Assembly: GCA_001466705.2 (NCBI GenBank) | Contig: LATX02000180.1 | Location: forward strand, 186,001-250,000 | DNA length: 64,000 nt | Direction of reading: 5' to 3' | DNA from: Moniliophthora roreri | Lineage: Eukaryota; Basidiomycota; Agaricomycetes; Agaricales; Marasmiaceae | Part shown: positions 10,126-22,399 of the stretch, in pieces | Position numbering within the stretch: position 1 is the first letter of the stretch | Layout of the letters: each line of letters opens with the position of its first letter | The notes under the pieces: model-generated | Told to the model about the DNA's origin: nothing | The model's database searches: none | Seen by the model: only the letters and a program-made list of their open reading frames with translations | Program-made: the position numbers and the translations under genes

Positions 10126-13100
10126 ATGCAGAACGCCACTCAAACCACGGCTCCTATACCCCAGTCATTCATCGACAGTTGCGTGTGGTCTCATTCTCAA
10201 CTTTCAAGCACCGAGTCACCATGGCATCCCTGGGTCTTCGAGGATGACATGTTGTCTGCCGTTCAGAACGCCGTATCCTGTGCTTTTAATCATGTCAAAC
10301 CGGTTCACGAAGACAAAACCCGTTCAGAGAAGGCCGTGACAGTGTGCGCGCCGTACTTTGGAGGACACGAGATAGTTGACGCCGTCGTGAAAATCATTGC
10401 GCAGAGGGAGAATGCAGGCGTGCTTGTTCTCGACTCCTTGGACCTGGCTTCTGGACGATTCGGAACCCTCGGAGACGGTAGGCAGCTTCTCAGACCATCA
10501 ACCAGGCACTGATAACCTTGCAGGTGGTTCCTTTGTCAATATCGCATACAAGAAACTCCCGATTAAGACTTTCTCTGACACCCATGATATCGAGGAATTT
10601 TTTGATCATCTCGTGCGAGCTGGGCTGGACCAAGAAGAACCCACTACCCGTCGTATTATTTACATGAGGGAATTCGGTGCCATCGCTGCCGCTTCCACGC
10701 CCCTCATGATCTACCTCCTCCGAGCCATTGACCGACTTCGATCCACGACCACTACGTCGGCTATCCTCCTTCTGGGTGCCTCCCGGCAGCTGGGTCGTGC
10801 AGGTCGTCCAGACTACTACGGCAGTTCGAACTCTGTGTACAAGGTCTCTTGGTATTTCAAGAACACTGGTATCCCACGTAATTATTCTGAGATGTTCCAG
10901 AAGGGGGGCATACCGAGAAGCATTATGCCTTCAATCGGTGCTACGGTGTCAAGTTATAGTTCCCTTTCATTCAAGTCTTTGTCCGAACATTTCTTCGGAC
11001 CGATATTCGACGGGTATCCGTGCGGGAGCACTCTTACCGTTTGTCATGTTCCGGTGCCGGAGGACGCTGATAAGAGTGGCGAAGAGAAAGGTGAAGGAGA
11101 GAATAACGAAGAGGGGGGAAAGCATGGAGAAGGAGGTAATGGCCAAGCTGATACTTCACACTCAAACACAGCTGAAGAGGCGGCCTTAGTCGACCAGAGC
11201 ATACACCAAGCTACCGTCGGCGACTCGTCAGACCATGGTGACAATGGTGTAGCGACGACACCAGAGGTTGTGGAGGACTTGAGCGCTAATAACGAGACCG
11301 TCAACACCTCCGAAAGCACCAAATCAGAGGATCCCGATCTGCAAAATCCTATGTGGTGGAAGGAGCGCGTGCAATGTCTAACGAAGACCCTGAACCCGCG
11401 TTCGGGTGTCTACGCTGAAGATGTTGGGTTGCATCAGCAGCAGTCGGCACTCAAAGAACGTTTAACGGCTGTCAACAATCTTCTTTGTAACTTGATGCTG
11501 GAGAAGAAGGGCATTATACTTAAAAATGGAACCATAAGTCTCGCCGAGTTGACGAAGCGAGAAGAGCCGTGCGTATCATAATATCAAGTAATGCGAGCGA
11601 GCACTGATCCTCTCTATCCCTACAGCCACGTTACCATCAAGGAAAACAAGACGCTCGAATATGCCATCGTATCACCTTCCTTCTTCGATGATTCGTTCTT
11701 CGAATCACTTTTTGATATCCTCGACCAAAATCCTGAATCCGGGAAACCTCTCACGCTCTCCGTGGAAGAGCTACGCGACGCATTGGAAGCCCAACAGAAA
11801 TGGAACGAACGTCTGAAGAAGTGGGTCGATAGAGAGATTGAGAAGCGTTGCAACGTGCCTAGCGATCCCAAAGAAAGCGACAGTGACAGTGACAGTGACA
11901 GTGACAATGATGCCGAGGACAGTATCGACGCAGTCATTCAGCGAGTACGCAATAGTAGCGATCTGACGCAGCATGAGAAGAGACTGCTGTCCTGTATTGT
12001 GGATGCCAGTATGTTGGGTTTCTGTGAGCTTTTATTATGACTTGCTCTTATCATTTTCATAGAATCTTTGTCTACCTCGTTCGAGGACGTCATCCTCAAC
12101 AAGCAAATCATCCAAGGCCTCCGATCCATTGTTTCGCTCCCTCTCCTTCATCCTCACCACTTCAGGACTGGAATACTTTCCCGCGAAGCACTTTCTGGGG
12201 CGTTGCTATATGGACCTCCAGGAACCGGCAAGACGATGGTTTGTCGAGCATTAGCCTGCGAGAGCGGCGCTCGGATGATCCTCATCAAACCGAGTGATGT
12301 CTTTAACATGTGGGTCGGTGAGTCGGAGAAGATTGCCAAGGCAGTGTTTGTAAGTGGTCAGCTGTCGTCGAGGATTTGTGTGTTGATGCTTTACTTCAAG
12401 ACTCTTGCGAACAAGTTAGCGCCGTGTGTCGTGTTTATCGATGAAGTCGACACCCTTTTTGGCGCTCGTACCTCCGGCAAGAATGGACGTACCGACGTTC
12501 ATCGCGCCATGGCACGGACCACATATCCTTACCAAGGTCACAGACTGACTTTCTTCTCTCTAGCTTACAGAGTTCATGCAGGTGATTACTAACTTTGCTC
12601 GGGAGTTACCGTCATGCTAAGTCACTATTATTTAGTGTATGGATGGCCTTAACTCTGGATCGAGTAGTAAAGATAAGGGCGTCATAGTGGTGGGCGCCAC
12701 GAACAGAGTAAGTTAAACGTGTCCTTTTCATTGTGAACGTTTGTTGAGCTCTATTTGATAGCCCTACGATCTTGATCAAGCCATCCTTCGTCGACTGCCC
12801 TGTCGTATGTTGGTCGATCTTCCCGGTGAGGCTGAACGTGAGAGTGAGTAGCATGTATCCTGATCATAACTATTTATTGATCATTTGATAGGTATTCTGA
12901 AAAGTCACTTGAATGGCGAAGAGCTTGAGGGCGTAGACTTGAAGGACGTAGCAGCAGACACAGACGGCTATTCGGGTTCTGATTTGAAGAGTGGGTTTGA
13001 TTTCGACTTTTCCCATATAAACAAAGCCTTACCTGCGCTAGATCTATGTGTTTCAGCGGCAATGGAAGCCTTGAGAGACACTATTGGCGACCTTGTATTT

Positions 13101-13541
13101 GAGCCTGTCAAGCAGAAGGACCAGAAGTCAGCGTCGACAGCCACTGGAAATGAGGAACCTAAGCATGTTGAGCAGCTAATTATGGATACTACGCCCATGC
13201 CGCCAGCGGAGGAGACCGAGAAGACAAACGAAGAAAGTGTTCCAAAACGAGTGATCAAGATGGGTCATTTCCACAAAGCGTATACCCAAGTTGCCGCATC
13301 TTTCACCCTCGAGGGTAACAAAGAGCTGTATGCCTGGCATGCGAAGTATGGTTCCAACATGGAGAACCCGACAAATGGACAACGTAAAGGTAAGGTGGCA
13401 AAGGATAGCTGCGAACTTAGGGAATCAGGATACAGGAAGCAGGTGGAGCCTGTGTCGATTTTGGAACAGCCTATTAGTATCCAAGAGTTGGGAAGAGTTG
13501 TCATGAGCCTAGGGGCACTTTCTGGAGGTGTTCGTGCATGA
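10126..13541 (+). CDS. AAA ATPase with a degenerate N-terminal AAA-like half (copy 1)
   Basis: Ten exons (10126-10477, 10524-11568, 11626-12008, 12063-12349, 12401-12536, 12571-12581, 12636-12707, 12762-12843, 12892-12990, 13042-13541) sum to 988 residues. The C-terminal module is a typical AAA core: GPPGTGKT Walker A, VVFIDEVD Walker B, VVGATNR sensor 1, LRRLPCRML arginine-finger region, GYSGSDLK sensor 2. It resembles the Msp1/ATAD1/katanin-like clade. Residues ~70-300 look like a second AAA fold that has lost its motifs (APYFGGHE where Walker A would be; RRIIYMREFG for Walker B). Between them lies a long acidic Glu/Gly/Asp/Ser linker, plus an SDSDSDSD tract from a hexanucleotide repeat near 11878. 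The intron 12537-12570 would be only 34 nt, so the region around residues 734-738 is least sure. A paralogue lies at 62021. Confidence 0.88.
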
Positions 13542-13940
13542 CGGTCAGATTAATTCGACGGGATACGATACCTGTTCAAAGATAACTTGATGTAGAATTC
13601 ATGGACACGATTGCTCCAGGTATACAGATCCCGGTAGCCTGGCAGAGACAAGACGTATCAGGAATCGTGATAGAAGCTGCACTTTGAACCTGCCTTGAAA
13701 TCTGCCTCGAGCCAAACATTCCTTGCATGAATGAAGTTGTCCAGAGTTGGCCACTGACAGAGACGTGACCCAAAAGAACGGAAAAAGTACCGTGATGGGA
13801 TCAGTTCAACTCGACCAGCAACGAGGCACGATCTTACCTGATCAGATATCCCAGGAACCTGAACTCGACCATCTCATCCCCTCGACTCTGAAAATATTGC
13901 TCAAGTATAAAGAATGCTTCTTCAGCGATGAAAATTCAGA
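13542..13940. other. Promoter and 5' leader region of the velvet gene
   Basis: No gene supported. A short minus-strand frame at 13576-13773 has no recognisable content. Confidence 0.4.
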
Positions 13941-15645
13941 ATGGCATATCAGTATCGGCTTTCTCAGTTCTCCTCGCAAGCTTACGGCCCTTTTGGTCTT
14001 GCTGGCCCTTCAGTCAGCAGCACCGACACGTCAAGTAATACCAATATTGAAAACGATACGCGTGCTTTCACCCAAGGGTTAGGGAACAACCACGGTCCAT
14101 CTCGCTCTCACGCGGGGCTCATCGGACAGCCAATTCCATTTGTTGTGGGCCAGTTTGCTGGGAATACCATCAGGGCTGAACTGTTTGAGATTCAGAAAGC
14201 AAATCTCGGGAGAAAGTGAGTCATTTTTCATTCATGTCAACAATCTGACGACAGCTTTTTTTTGTTGCTTCATATAGATATGCAAGAGTTGATAGAAGAC
14301 CTTTAGACCCTCCGCCTGTAGTGTCGTTGAAATTATTTGAAGTGACGAATGAAGCAGACAGTGTCACAGAGCGCGAGCTACCCAACGAGTGAGATGACTC
14401 TTCTGTGCTATCACTCCCAGTATTCATTTTTTTTCCCCAGTGAGATCCAAGTTCTTGGCCTCGTATGCACCGTCGATCTTTTTCCACTCCCAGGAACCGT
14501 CCCAGCCCTACCCCCGACGCGGAACCATTCTCGTTTAGGACCAATTAGTCGGGCAGAACCCATGTCTCCGTCAAGATATGTCCATCACAGAAGGACTTCC
14601 AGTGGCCAAATTTCATCATCACCACCTTCTCCAGCTCCATCGCGTAACCCGAGCCAACATTCATCGACGTTCGTGTACCAGAGTGCCGGTCTGGACGGCT
14701 ATCACCAGCCACATACTTCCCCCGAGTCCCCGGGCGTTGAATACCAGCAGCCCCGTATTATACCTGGTATGGGTATTGGTCTCGGCAACGACTACGCCGA
14801 ACTCAGTGCCACCACCAGCGACCGACATGACGCAAGTCAATCCTATTCATATTCTGAACAACAGCACCCTGCACCTTCACATTTCTACGCCCAGCCGCCC
14901 ACAGTCTTGTCCCACTATTACGGGCCTTCGAATGGAACTCAAATCTACTCCTCCCCACAATCGCTGCGTTCGACTCAACAACAGTCATCTCAAACTACAA
15001 GTACTCAATCTCCCACCAGAAGCACTCATTCAAGGGAACCCTCTTTCGAGGAGCCCGCATCTCCAAGCTCGAACATTGTTGTGCACCATGTTGACGGTCA
15101 GCCGATTGTTGAGGGTACTCAACTAACCAATGCCTTGGTGGGAGCGACCTTTGTTCAGCCAACTGTTGTAGATTGGCATGGGAAGAAGACCCTGATGTTT
15201 GTCTTTGCGGTAGGTCATTCATCTGATGTGACATCTATTCCGTCATTGGTGACTGAGTTGAGAATAGGATCTCGCCGTCAAGACTGAAGGCACCTTCATC
15301 CTCCGACATCGAGTTTTCGACATATTTTCTCGAGCAGAGAGACACGATCATCTTGTCATTCAGGCTGAGTGCTACGGGGGTCCATTCCGCGTCTATTCCA
15401 CAAAAGAATTCCCAGGACTACAAGCTAGTACTGAACTAACCAAGGTACGACGTTCGACTGGCGAAATCGTCTTGTAGCTCATGTGTCTCTTCCAGCTCAT
15501 TTCTCGCTATGGTGTACGCATAAACATCCGGGAAACGGAGCGGAAACGTCGAAAAAAGGGTGATATTACACCAGATTCTGGGCCTGCGACAGGCAAAAGA
15601 AAACATATATCTGACGACGAGGACAACGATGGAGAAGACGGCTGA
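13941..15645 (+). CDS. Velvet factor, VelB-type
   Basis: Five exons (13941-14215, 14278-14388, 14441-15209, 15268-15444, 15496-15645) sum to 493 residues. The velvet domain is split. The first part (about residues 70-150) has GRKYARVDRRPLDPPPVV and LGLVCTVDLFPLPG. The second part (about 340-455) has FVFADLAVKTEGTF, the RVFDIFS strand, YGGPFRVYSTKEFPG and ASTELTKLI. Between them is a roughly 190-residue Ser/Pro/Gln/Tyr-rich low-complexity insertion. An insertion inside the velvet domain is a feature of VelB proteins. The end is basic (ETERKRRKKG), a plausible nuclear signal. Velvet proteins are NF-kB-like DNA-binding regulators that control development, spores and secondary metabolism. Confidence 0.93.
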
Positions 15646-16043
15646 ACTTTTGCGTCCCGCACTGGCTGCTATCCCTTTTCCACTGATAATACTTTTGATG
15701 CACACAAGGTCAAATCTAACTACATATTTTCACATCCGTTGCATAATATTATTGTTAGCATTATGCTACCCTATCGTTGCTCTCTCTGAAACCACTATGC
15801 ACTGGTCAATGTTGTTGGAACGCTGTATTTAGATTCCGAACATGTAGCTGTAATACTGTTTCCCAAAAATCAAGATGTACATTCAGTTTTCTTTTTTCTT
15901 TTTTCTTTTTTTGGTTCAATGATTTGCGCCGCGCTTACGACTTCGTTCGGCTTGCCATGACTCGTGTCACCTCTAAGTCCGGGTACGCTGGTCTACACCA
16001 CGCCTGAATCCTTTCCTCACTCTCCGACTAAATATCATAACCA
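15646..16043. other. Intergenic, no supported gene
   Basis: About 400 bp containing the 3' end of the velvet gene and the promoter of the OPA3-like gene. A pyrimidine-rich stretch (ttttctttttt) lies near 15888-15911. Confidence 0.4.
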
Positions 16044-16917
16044 ATGGCTTCCGCAAAGATTGCCACTCTAGTGATACGAGTGAGTAGAATGTGTCTATGC
16101 TCCTGGCCTTATGATAAAAACTCACATAGAACCGGAGACTCTAGCCAAGCCCATAAGCAACCAAATCAAGCAACAGGCGAAGCAGTATGTGTTGGGAAGG
16201 CTTCGAAATTCGAAACAAGATTTTACAAGACCTACAGACATGAAACATTTCGATCTTTCTGTGTCGGTCTTGCGCAAAGAATGCATCGTACGGAAGTGAG
16301 GCTTCGGACCAACATTTTGGGAGAGCCAGCCAAGCATATCAGGCCACTCTCGGAGACGCGGTATGTTACTACTTTCTTTGTGTTCTTCTTTTACTAAGGA
16401 ATACCCATGGTGTCGTTTTCAGTGCGATAGAAAGCGGAGCCAACGCTCTAGCTGAAGGATTCCTGTTCGCAGTGGCCGCTGGACTCATCATCGGTGAAAC
16501 ATGGCGTTCCTCAAGAAATCAATCCAAGCGGCGGGACGATGTGGATGATAAACTGGAGGACTTGGATACCAGAATTACTGAACTTACTACGCGTTTCAAT
16601 AGTTTGGCTTCGCAGATTGAGGAGAGGTTGGACGAAGAGCGAAGAAGGTACGTGTTAGATCCATCTTATGCCGTGAGCATGTTTGTTTTGAGCGTACGAT
16701 TTAATACAGGAACGATGAGCTATCTCGAATATTGGAAAGAATGGTGGAGATTGGGCTGCGTGGTGGATGGGCCGAATTTGAGGATACGCCCCTTCGAATA
16801 CCCCGAATCAGCTTATCACGTTCTCATAGAGAAGTGGACCAAGAGACGCAAGAGGAACGGGACAACTCCATAGAGACGTCTGATGGCGACTCTTCAAGGT
16901 CAAGCCCGTCGTCGTAG
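16044..16917 (+). CDS. OPA3: OPA3-like protein
   Basis: Five exons (16044-16079, 16138-16184, 16238-16360, 16423-16647, 16710-16917) sum to 212 residues. The start (MASAKIATLVIRTLAKPISNQ), the HETFR segment, QRMHRTEVRLR, the ALSETRAIE-like segment and the hydrophobic GFLFAVAAGLIIGE helix match the conserved OPA3 core, a protein associated with mitochondrial membranes in other eukaryotes. A coiled coil follows (DDVDDKLEDLDTRITELTT), then a Ser/Glu-rich tail. The molecular activity of OPA3 is not established. The first exon is only 36 nt. Confidence 0.9.
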
Positions 16918-17076
16918 AGAACATCTTTCTTGCATTGGCGCGACAGGAACTAGAATGTATTGCGATATCTAGAGTACAAATGCATGTCCAATTAATATTT
17001 ACACACAATGTTACACACAGAAGAGATAAGGTATGAAAAGAGTTACGAGATAATTATCCCTGCAGAAGGCAAGATT

Positions 17077-19926
17077 TCACATTATACGACAACCTTCGTC
17101 CGCCGGACATAACCGTTCTACCCAGCTACATGCCTGTTCCTCCTGCGTCTTTATCGCCCCACCGGTTCTCTTTACCTCTATCGTGTATGTCCGTTCAGGT
17201 TCCCCAGCAGCAGGCACATCATACCACCACTTCAACACTTGCCCATGTACTGACCACCGCCCACCACTAACACTGACATCGATATCCAAAAGGTCTTTTT
17301 CGCTTGTCACACCATGCCACTTCAGAGTAGCCAAAGTCATGGTGGGCGTCGAGCTGGCGCTGTTGTATGAGGAAGAGGACTTGACGTTGTTATTAGAACT
17401 GTCAGGGTACATCGAAGTGTCTTCGATGTTGATGGTGGACGCATTCCTCGACTCCATTCGGCTGAGAGGCTCTGAAGATAGCCCATCAGGCCCATCCAGG
17501 ATGTTCTCTTTGCCGCCGGCTTCATGGCGCGCATCTGGGAACGTTGGCAGTAGCCTACTGTGTGCGAAGTGAACGAGGGGAATGAAAATCTCTGTAGCGG
17601 GATCATCTTCTGATACGCCTCCGGGTTTAAGCCTGTCTTCTGGCCGAACGTTAACCATGAGCTTGAAGTGAGCTTTCCCGATATCAAACGCAATCTCCTG
17701 TGGGCGTCCAATGACCTTCACGGGGTATGGTCGAGAGAATGCTTTTACCGCCCGAGCACCGTCTGTCAGGAAGTCATATGGGTTTTCCTGCCACCCCGAA
17801 AGCATGTCGGCGATACCGGGTCCATTGAGCGTTGTCAATGAGAATGATGATGCCGCAGCAGCAGGCCGTTTTGACGGGGCGATCATGTTCTTCTTCTTGA
17901 GTAACACCGCCTGAGACCCATCACCTCCGGCTCCATACATTGTCGCACTAGAGATATTCTTGTCGTTGGAATACAACGACCTCCGCAGAGTACCTCCACC
18001 GGTAACGCCGAGATCATCTTCACTCCATAAGCTCAGGTCCTCCATATTCCAACCGTCGCCCCAGTCATGACAACTGTCTGGACAATACGTCCAGATAGTG
18101 TAGTTAATAGCATTGGTACCATCAGCACCATTCAGGCTAGCATCCAATGCGCGCTCTTGACGACTATAGTCGCCTTGGTACTTCCCGCCATCAGTCCAGC
18201 CATAACTGCGTTTGCCATCCATGTCGAACGGCGTTCCAATCTCACCAATGATGGTGGGATATTGACCTATGATTCTGACGTCTTCTAGGAAGACGCTCAG
18301 CTGCTCCTGTAGGGATTTACGGATAGCAGATTCGCCGAACTTGACTGCCTGGATTGGAGAGGAATATTTGCCTCGCAGAACACCGAGCGCATCGGCGTTA
18401 AACCAATTCCAGTGACGAGTGATGAGCGTTAAACCGTCGTAATAATGGGGTGAATAGCAACAACGACCTTTCACGATTGCTTCGTCAAGGGGTGGCGGGG
18501 GTGCAAACACGGGAGGCTCAATGAACATGATTGCTTCTGGATGAGCTCTCCGTAACCGTTGGCAGAAGATATTCCAATGCGGACGCCAGTAATCCGCGAC
18601 AAACTCCACGAGAGGTGCCAAGTTATCGGGTGATAAATGTCCTTGAGGTATGTAGCGGAAATAATCTGGCGCCATGACAAATCCCGTTTCGATATCCCAT
18701 ACACCATGCTGTGCCCAAATACAGGTACCCAACTGCCACTCTTTACTACGACGCCAGCCCCACTTTGGATGCACACCCTCGGCATCCTCGATATCTGGTT
18801 CTGCCCAGATTTTGAGGCCCTTCGGGTCGATAGTTACTGAGCCGTTGCGTCGCGGGCCGAACATTCCGAAAGTCCAGTGTTCTACGGTTTGCGCTTGACC
18901 CATACCGAGACGAAAAGATTGCGCAGGCGTGGGGTATGTACCCTTTTTCAATGTGGAGCCCTGCGCAGTGGGATTTACGTTCAGGTCATCCCAACCACAG
19001 AGACCCTCGAAGGGCTCGTTCATACTATCCCAGCCTATGACGCATTCGTCTAACAAGTCACTCGCAGTATCCCGTATACGGTCTGCAAGCTGACCCATGG
19101 CCTCGATATAGTGTTCTTGGAGGTAGTCTTGGATATTCTTCCCATCAATGATGCATTTGGGTGCGAAATCTTTGCCGGCAAAGAAGAGAGTGAAGATGGT
19201 TTGAGAAAGGAGACGTCCATAATTGGTAGACCAAACCATGGCTGGTAAAGAGGCTGGGTCGGGGTCATGTGCTAGTGGATATTCGCAGTGAATAATGGCG
19301 GCTTGTGTGGCAGTAATATTTCTGGGGTTGATACCGCACGCAATCAATGTCCAGTAAGGGGCGCCAGAGCCTCCAGAAAAGCGAGACCACTAAATGGCAT
19401 TAGGACTAGGTCACGGACGAGAAGTGAAACAAAACGCACTACATCCTGATGTGGGTCAAGAAAGACTTTGAAGCCATACTCTTTGCATTTGCGAAGAACC
19501 CGTATTGTGTAGTCCATGAACTCATAGTCATATTTTCCGCTGGTAAAGTGGATTGAGTTGATGGGGCTAGAGACACAATGCGGAAACTCACGGTCCTCCA
19601 TGCTCTAATGATTCCCAAGTTACAGGAAATCTAAGCATGTTGAATCCCCAACCACGGAGACGAGCGAGATGTATGTCTGCAGACCCGTCATCGACATTCA
19701 GTGGCCTGCCAACAAAACTCTCTCCTCCATCTTCTGCTTGTTCCCAAAAATCTTCAAGTACATAGGAGGGTTTGTTGACCGGAGCCTTTGATGAACCAGA
19801 GAGGTTAACACCCCTCAGTAACAGTGTACGACCTGCGTTGTCGACGAAATTACAGTCGAGAGTGTGGATATATGATGACTTGGTGGGTTTCCCAGTTGCT
19901 GGAGATATTGAGGGAACAGAAGGCAT
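17077..19926 (-). CDS. GH5 glycoside hydrolase of the steryl-beta-glucosidase / glucocerebrosidase type
   Basis: Three exons (19926-19592, 19539-19440, 19389-17077) sum to 915 residues. An in-frame ATG also exists at 20040. Motifs seen: [10 protein letters not shown] near the N-terminus, [40 protein letters not shown] with the acid/base Glu, and [13 protein letters not shown] with the nucleophile Glu. This arrangement is that of the fungal endoglycoceramidase-related proteins, which cleave glucose from ergosteryl glucoside or glucosylceramide. The C-terminal ~250 residues form a further beta-rich region with Ser/Asn-rich loops. No signal peptide is evident, in line with an intracellular (vacuole or ER-linked) enzyme. 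The last exon is unusually long and intron-free for this window. Confidence 0.9.
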
Positions 19927-20481
19927 TTTTGTGCTCGACGTGAATAGGCGATGAGCGTGATGACCTGGTCGCTGTCGAGCACAATGAGTGGAGAGGATAA
20001 TAAGATGGTACCACTTCACAAATAATCCTGATCGGTGCATAAGGCCGAGCCGGCATTTACCAATTTGCTTTTAGATCAAATGCCGGATTGGGCCTTGATT
20101 GGCACGGCAATTCCTTCAGAATCGCTCCCGAGTCCCTGACGCAAGAATAATAATAGCTCCTCGGTTCTATACAACTGTAACTACAACAATGTCGAGAGAC
20201 TTGTTGTGAGGCAGGATGAGCACCTCGGCTGTTCACTTTTATAATTATCAACTTGACGTTACGAATTTCAACCTCACGCAAACACAGGTTTCTGGATCGA
20301 ACAGAGTGAATAAGAGTCCGAGGCCGTAGCTTGGTTTAGTATTATCAAAGGATCGTAGGTAATAATTTTCTTTTGTCCCGCAGCTGTCGGCGTCCCGATC
20401 TCAGCCTTCAACCACAGGCTTCGTCTGAAACCACTACGGCCTCCAGACCAGCCCTCAGGATCCTCTCTCCGATGCCTCACT
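19927..20481. other. Intergenic, promoter side of the GH5 gene
   Basis: No gene supported. Upstream in-frame codons of the GH5 gene reach to 20040, so the true start could be there. Confidence 0.4.
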
Positions 20482-20634
20482 ATGACCCTAACATCTGACA
20501 ACCCAGATAGAGTTCTTCAAGCAGTGGCGGAGATACATCATCTCAATCGGAAGGTTCTGGCAGAAGATTCTGCGCGACAGGAGGAACTGAAGAGAGTCGA
20601 GGAGAAGATCGAGGTGAAACTGATTTCGGTATGA
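20482..20634 (+). CDS. Possible 50-residue coiled-coil microprotein or exon
   Basis: ATG at 20482 to TGA at 20632-20634 encodes 50 residues. The sequence is charged and heptad-like from residue ~12 on (VLQAVAEIHHLNRKVLAEDS and a following Glu/Lys/Arg stretch), predicting one helix. It ends at a possible intron donor (cggtatg at 20628-20634), so it could be a first exon. It has no recognised family. Confidence 0.3.
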   Translation: MTLTSDNPDRVLQAVAEIHHLNRKVLAEDSARQEELKRVEEKIEVKLISV

Positions 20635-22399
20635 AAACGGAAGACGGAAAACCCTGTCACAGTTTCTGAAGAGTCAGAATGGAGTAATGGATGTTGTGCG
20701 CATTATCGACTATCTTTTGTTGCGGTGGCCTTCCATGTAGTCGGTTTGCGCGTTGAATTGGGCGGATCTGCTCTACCATATCATCTTCTGTAATCTAGAT
20801 TCGGTTCCCACTTACAGCACAACTCATATAAGTCAGAGAAATGACAAAGACGTAGGCTAACGAACTCACATTAACCATACAATACATCTTCGCGCCTGTT
20901 GCCGCCTCTAGATTCGAATATCTTAATTCATTCGTATTAATCTCCCTTTCCTGACGAAAATAGGTTGATTTGGTGCAAGCTCTAGTAGACAGTCAACTCT
21001 GCGCGATAAAAAGTTGGGAACTATATCTATCCCTTGCACATCTAGATGTCACCTCCAAGCAGATGGCTTTTGGTTTCTCTCCCTTGGCTGCGATGATCTC
21101 AAGGACATGCCGAAGCCCTTTTTGTTGGAGGAGCGACATCAATCCGGAGGTCGAATAGAGGCTAAGTGACCCATCTTGAGAGTTCGAGGCTATGATATGA
21201 CACGCCTTTGGCCTCAAACTCCTTCATTTTCATTATAAGTTGCAGATGCCGTGTATCTAGAAGGTCGAGGCTGCCCCTATCCTTGAAGGATTAAGCGTAA
21301 TCCCTATCGAGAATATGATGAAATTCTTCTGCACGCTACAAATGTTCGGCAAGTTGGCCCAAAACATACGGCATACAAAAGCAAAGTACGCACCTTCATA
21401 TAAACCAATCCCCACCTCCAAATCATCCTAGCATCAATCTCTCGATCCGCTCTCTTTCCTGGGCCAAATCATACTGCAACTGCACCAATTACTCCCTCCT
21501 CATCTACGACAACAGCAAATTTTCCACCATTGAGAGACAAAAAGACTGAACTGGAGAGGGCCTTTAGCTGAGTTGACATTTTGTTGACGCTTTTATGTAT
21601 ATGTAAAATGCTTGATCGTTCGGTACTTTGGAGGTTACGAAGACCTACAGACGTTGCTCCAGAAAGATGATACAAAGTGAATCTATCGTCTAGTAAAGCA
21701 CTAGCCAGGATTGTGGAGACTTTTGTTCTTGGTAGTTGTCAGAGACCCTGGATGTTTCGGGTGTGATGTAGTATGTACTGTATTGGAAATTGTTTATTGT
21801 GACTCGTCGAGAATCAGTTTGTAAAATTCTGGCCTTAGAGTATGTATCATTACCAACACGCGGCTGAGATACTACCTGAAACTTTACTATTGTAATTGTG
21901 AAAAATTGTTTCGGTCGACGGTGTGTCACACAACTGCAGGCGCTAGGCCTTGGTCTGCAGTGTATAACGAACTGCACTTGAGTCTCAATGCTCATCATCG
22001 AATGTGTGCAGGAATAAATCACAATGTATTGCATATCGCTAGCATAAGGATAGGAAAGGTTTAGAGCTACTATATATGGACACTCATGCGAGGTTTAGAG
22101 TACCTCTTGCAATTGTGAGCCCGACATTTGAAGTGGCGTCGGAACACGCCCCGAATTTGGATCAACTAGGCCCCACCAGGTAGTATTGTTCGAACAGTGT
22201 CGAGCGTCGAACATTGATCTGTCTCCTTGAGATCTGGGGTGAAGACATAGAGATAGAGTTGACGAATTGCACCTCATGCTACATGCGTGCGGCCAGCGCT
22301 AGCGTTAATTTCCCCATATCATCTGCAGCGTGGAATGGCGGTGTGTGTGCCATGCAAAACGTGTGTCTCGTGTTCCCCCGGCGCCAGCGTTAAGCCACC
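20635..22399. other. Sparse intergenic stretch
   Basis: About 1.75 kb with only short frames and no splice-supported coding potential that I could find. No long repeats or RNA genes were recognised. Confidence 0.45.

Noticed and set aside
11620..11974. Minus-strand frames rich in Ser/Leu or Val/Thr over the AAA gene
   Set aside because: They are shadows of the hexanucleotide repeat encoding SDSDSD on the plus strand.
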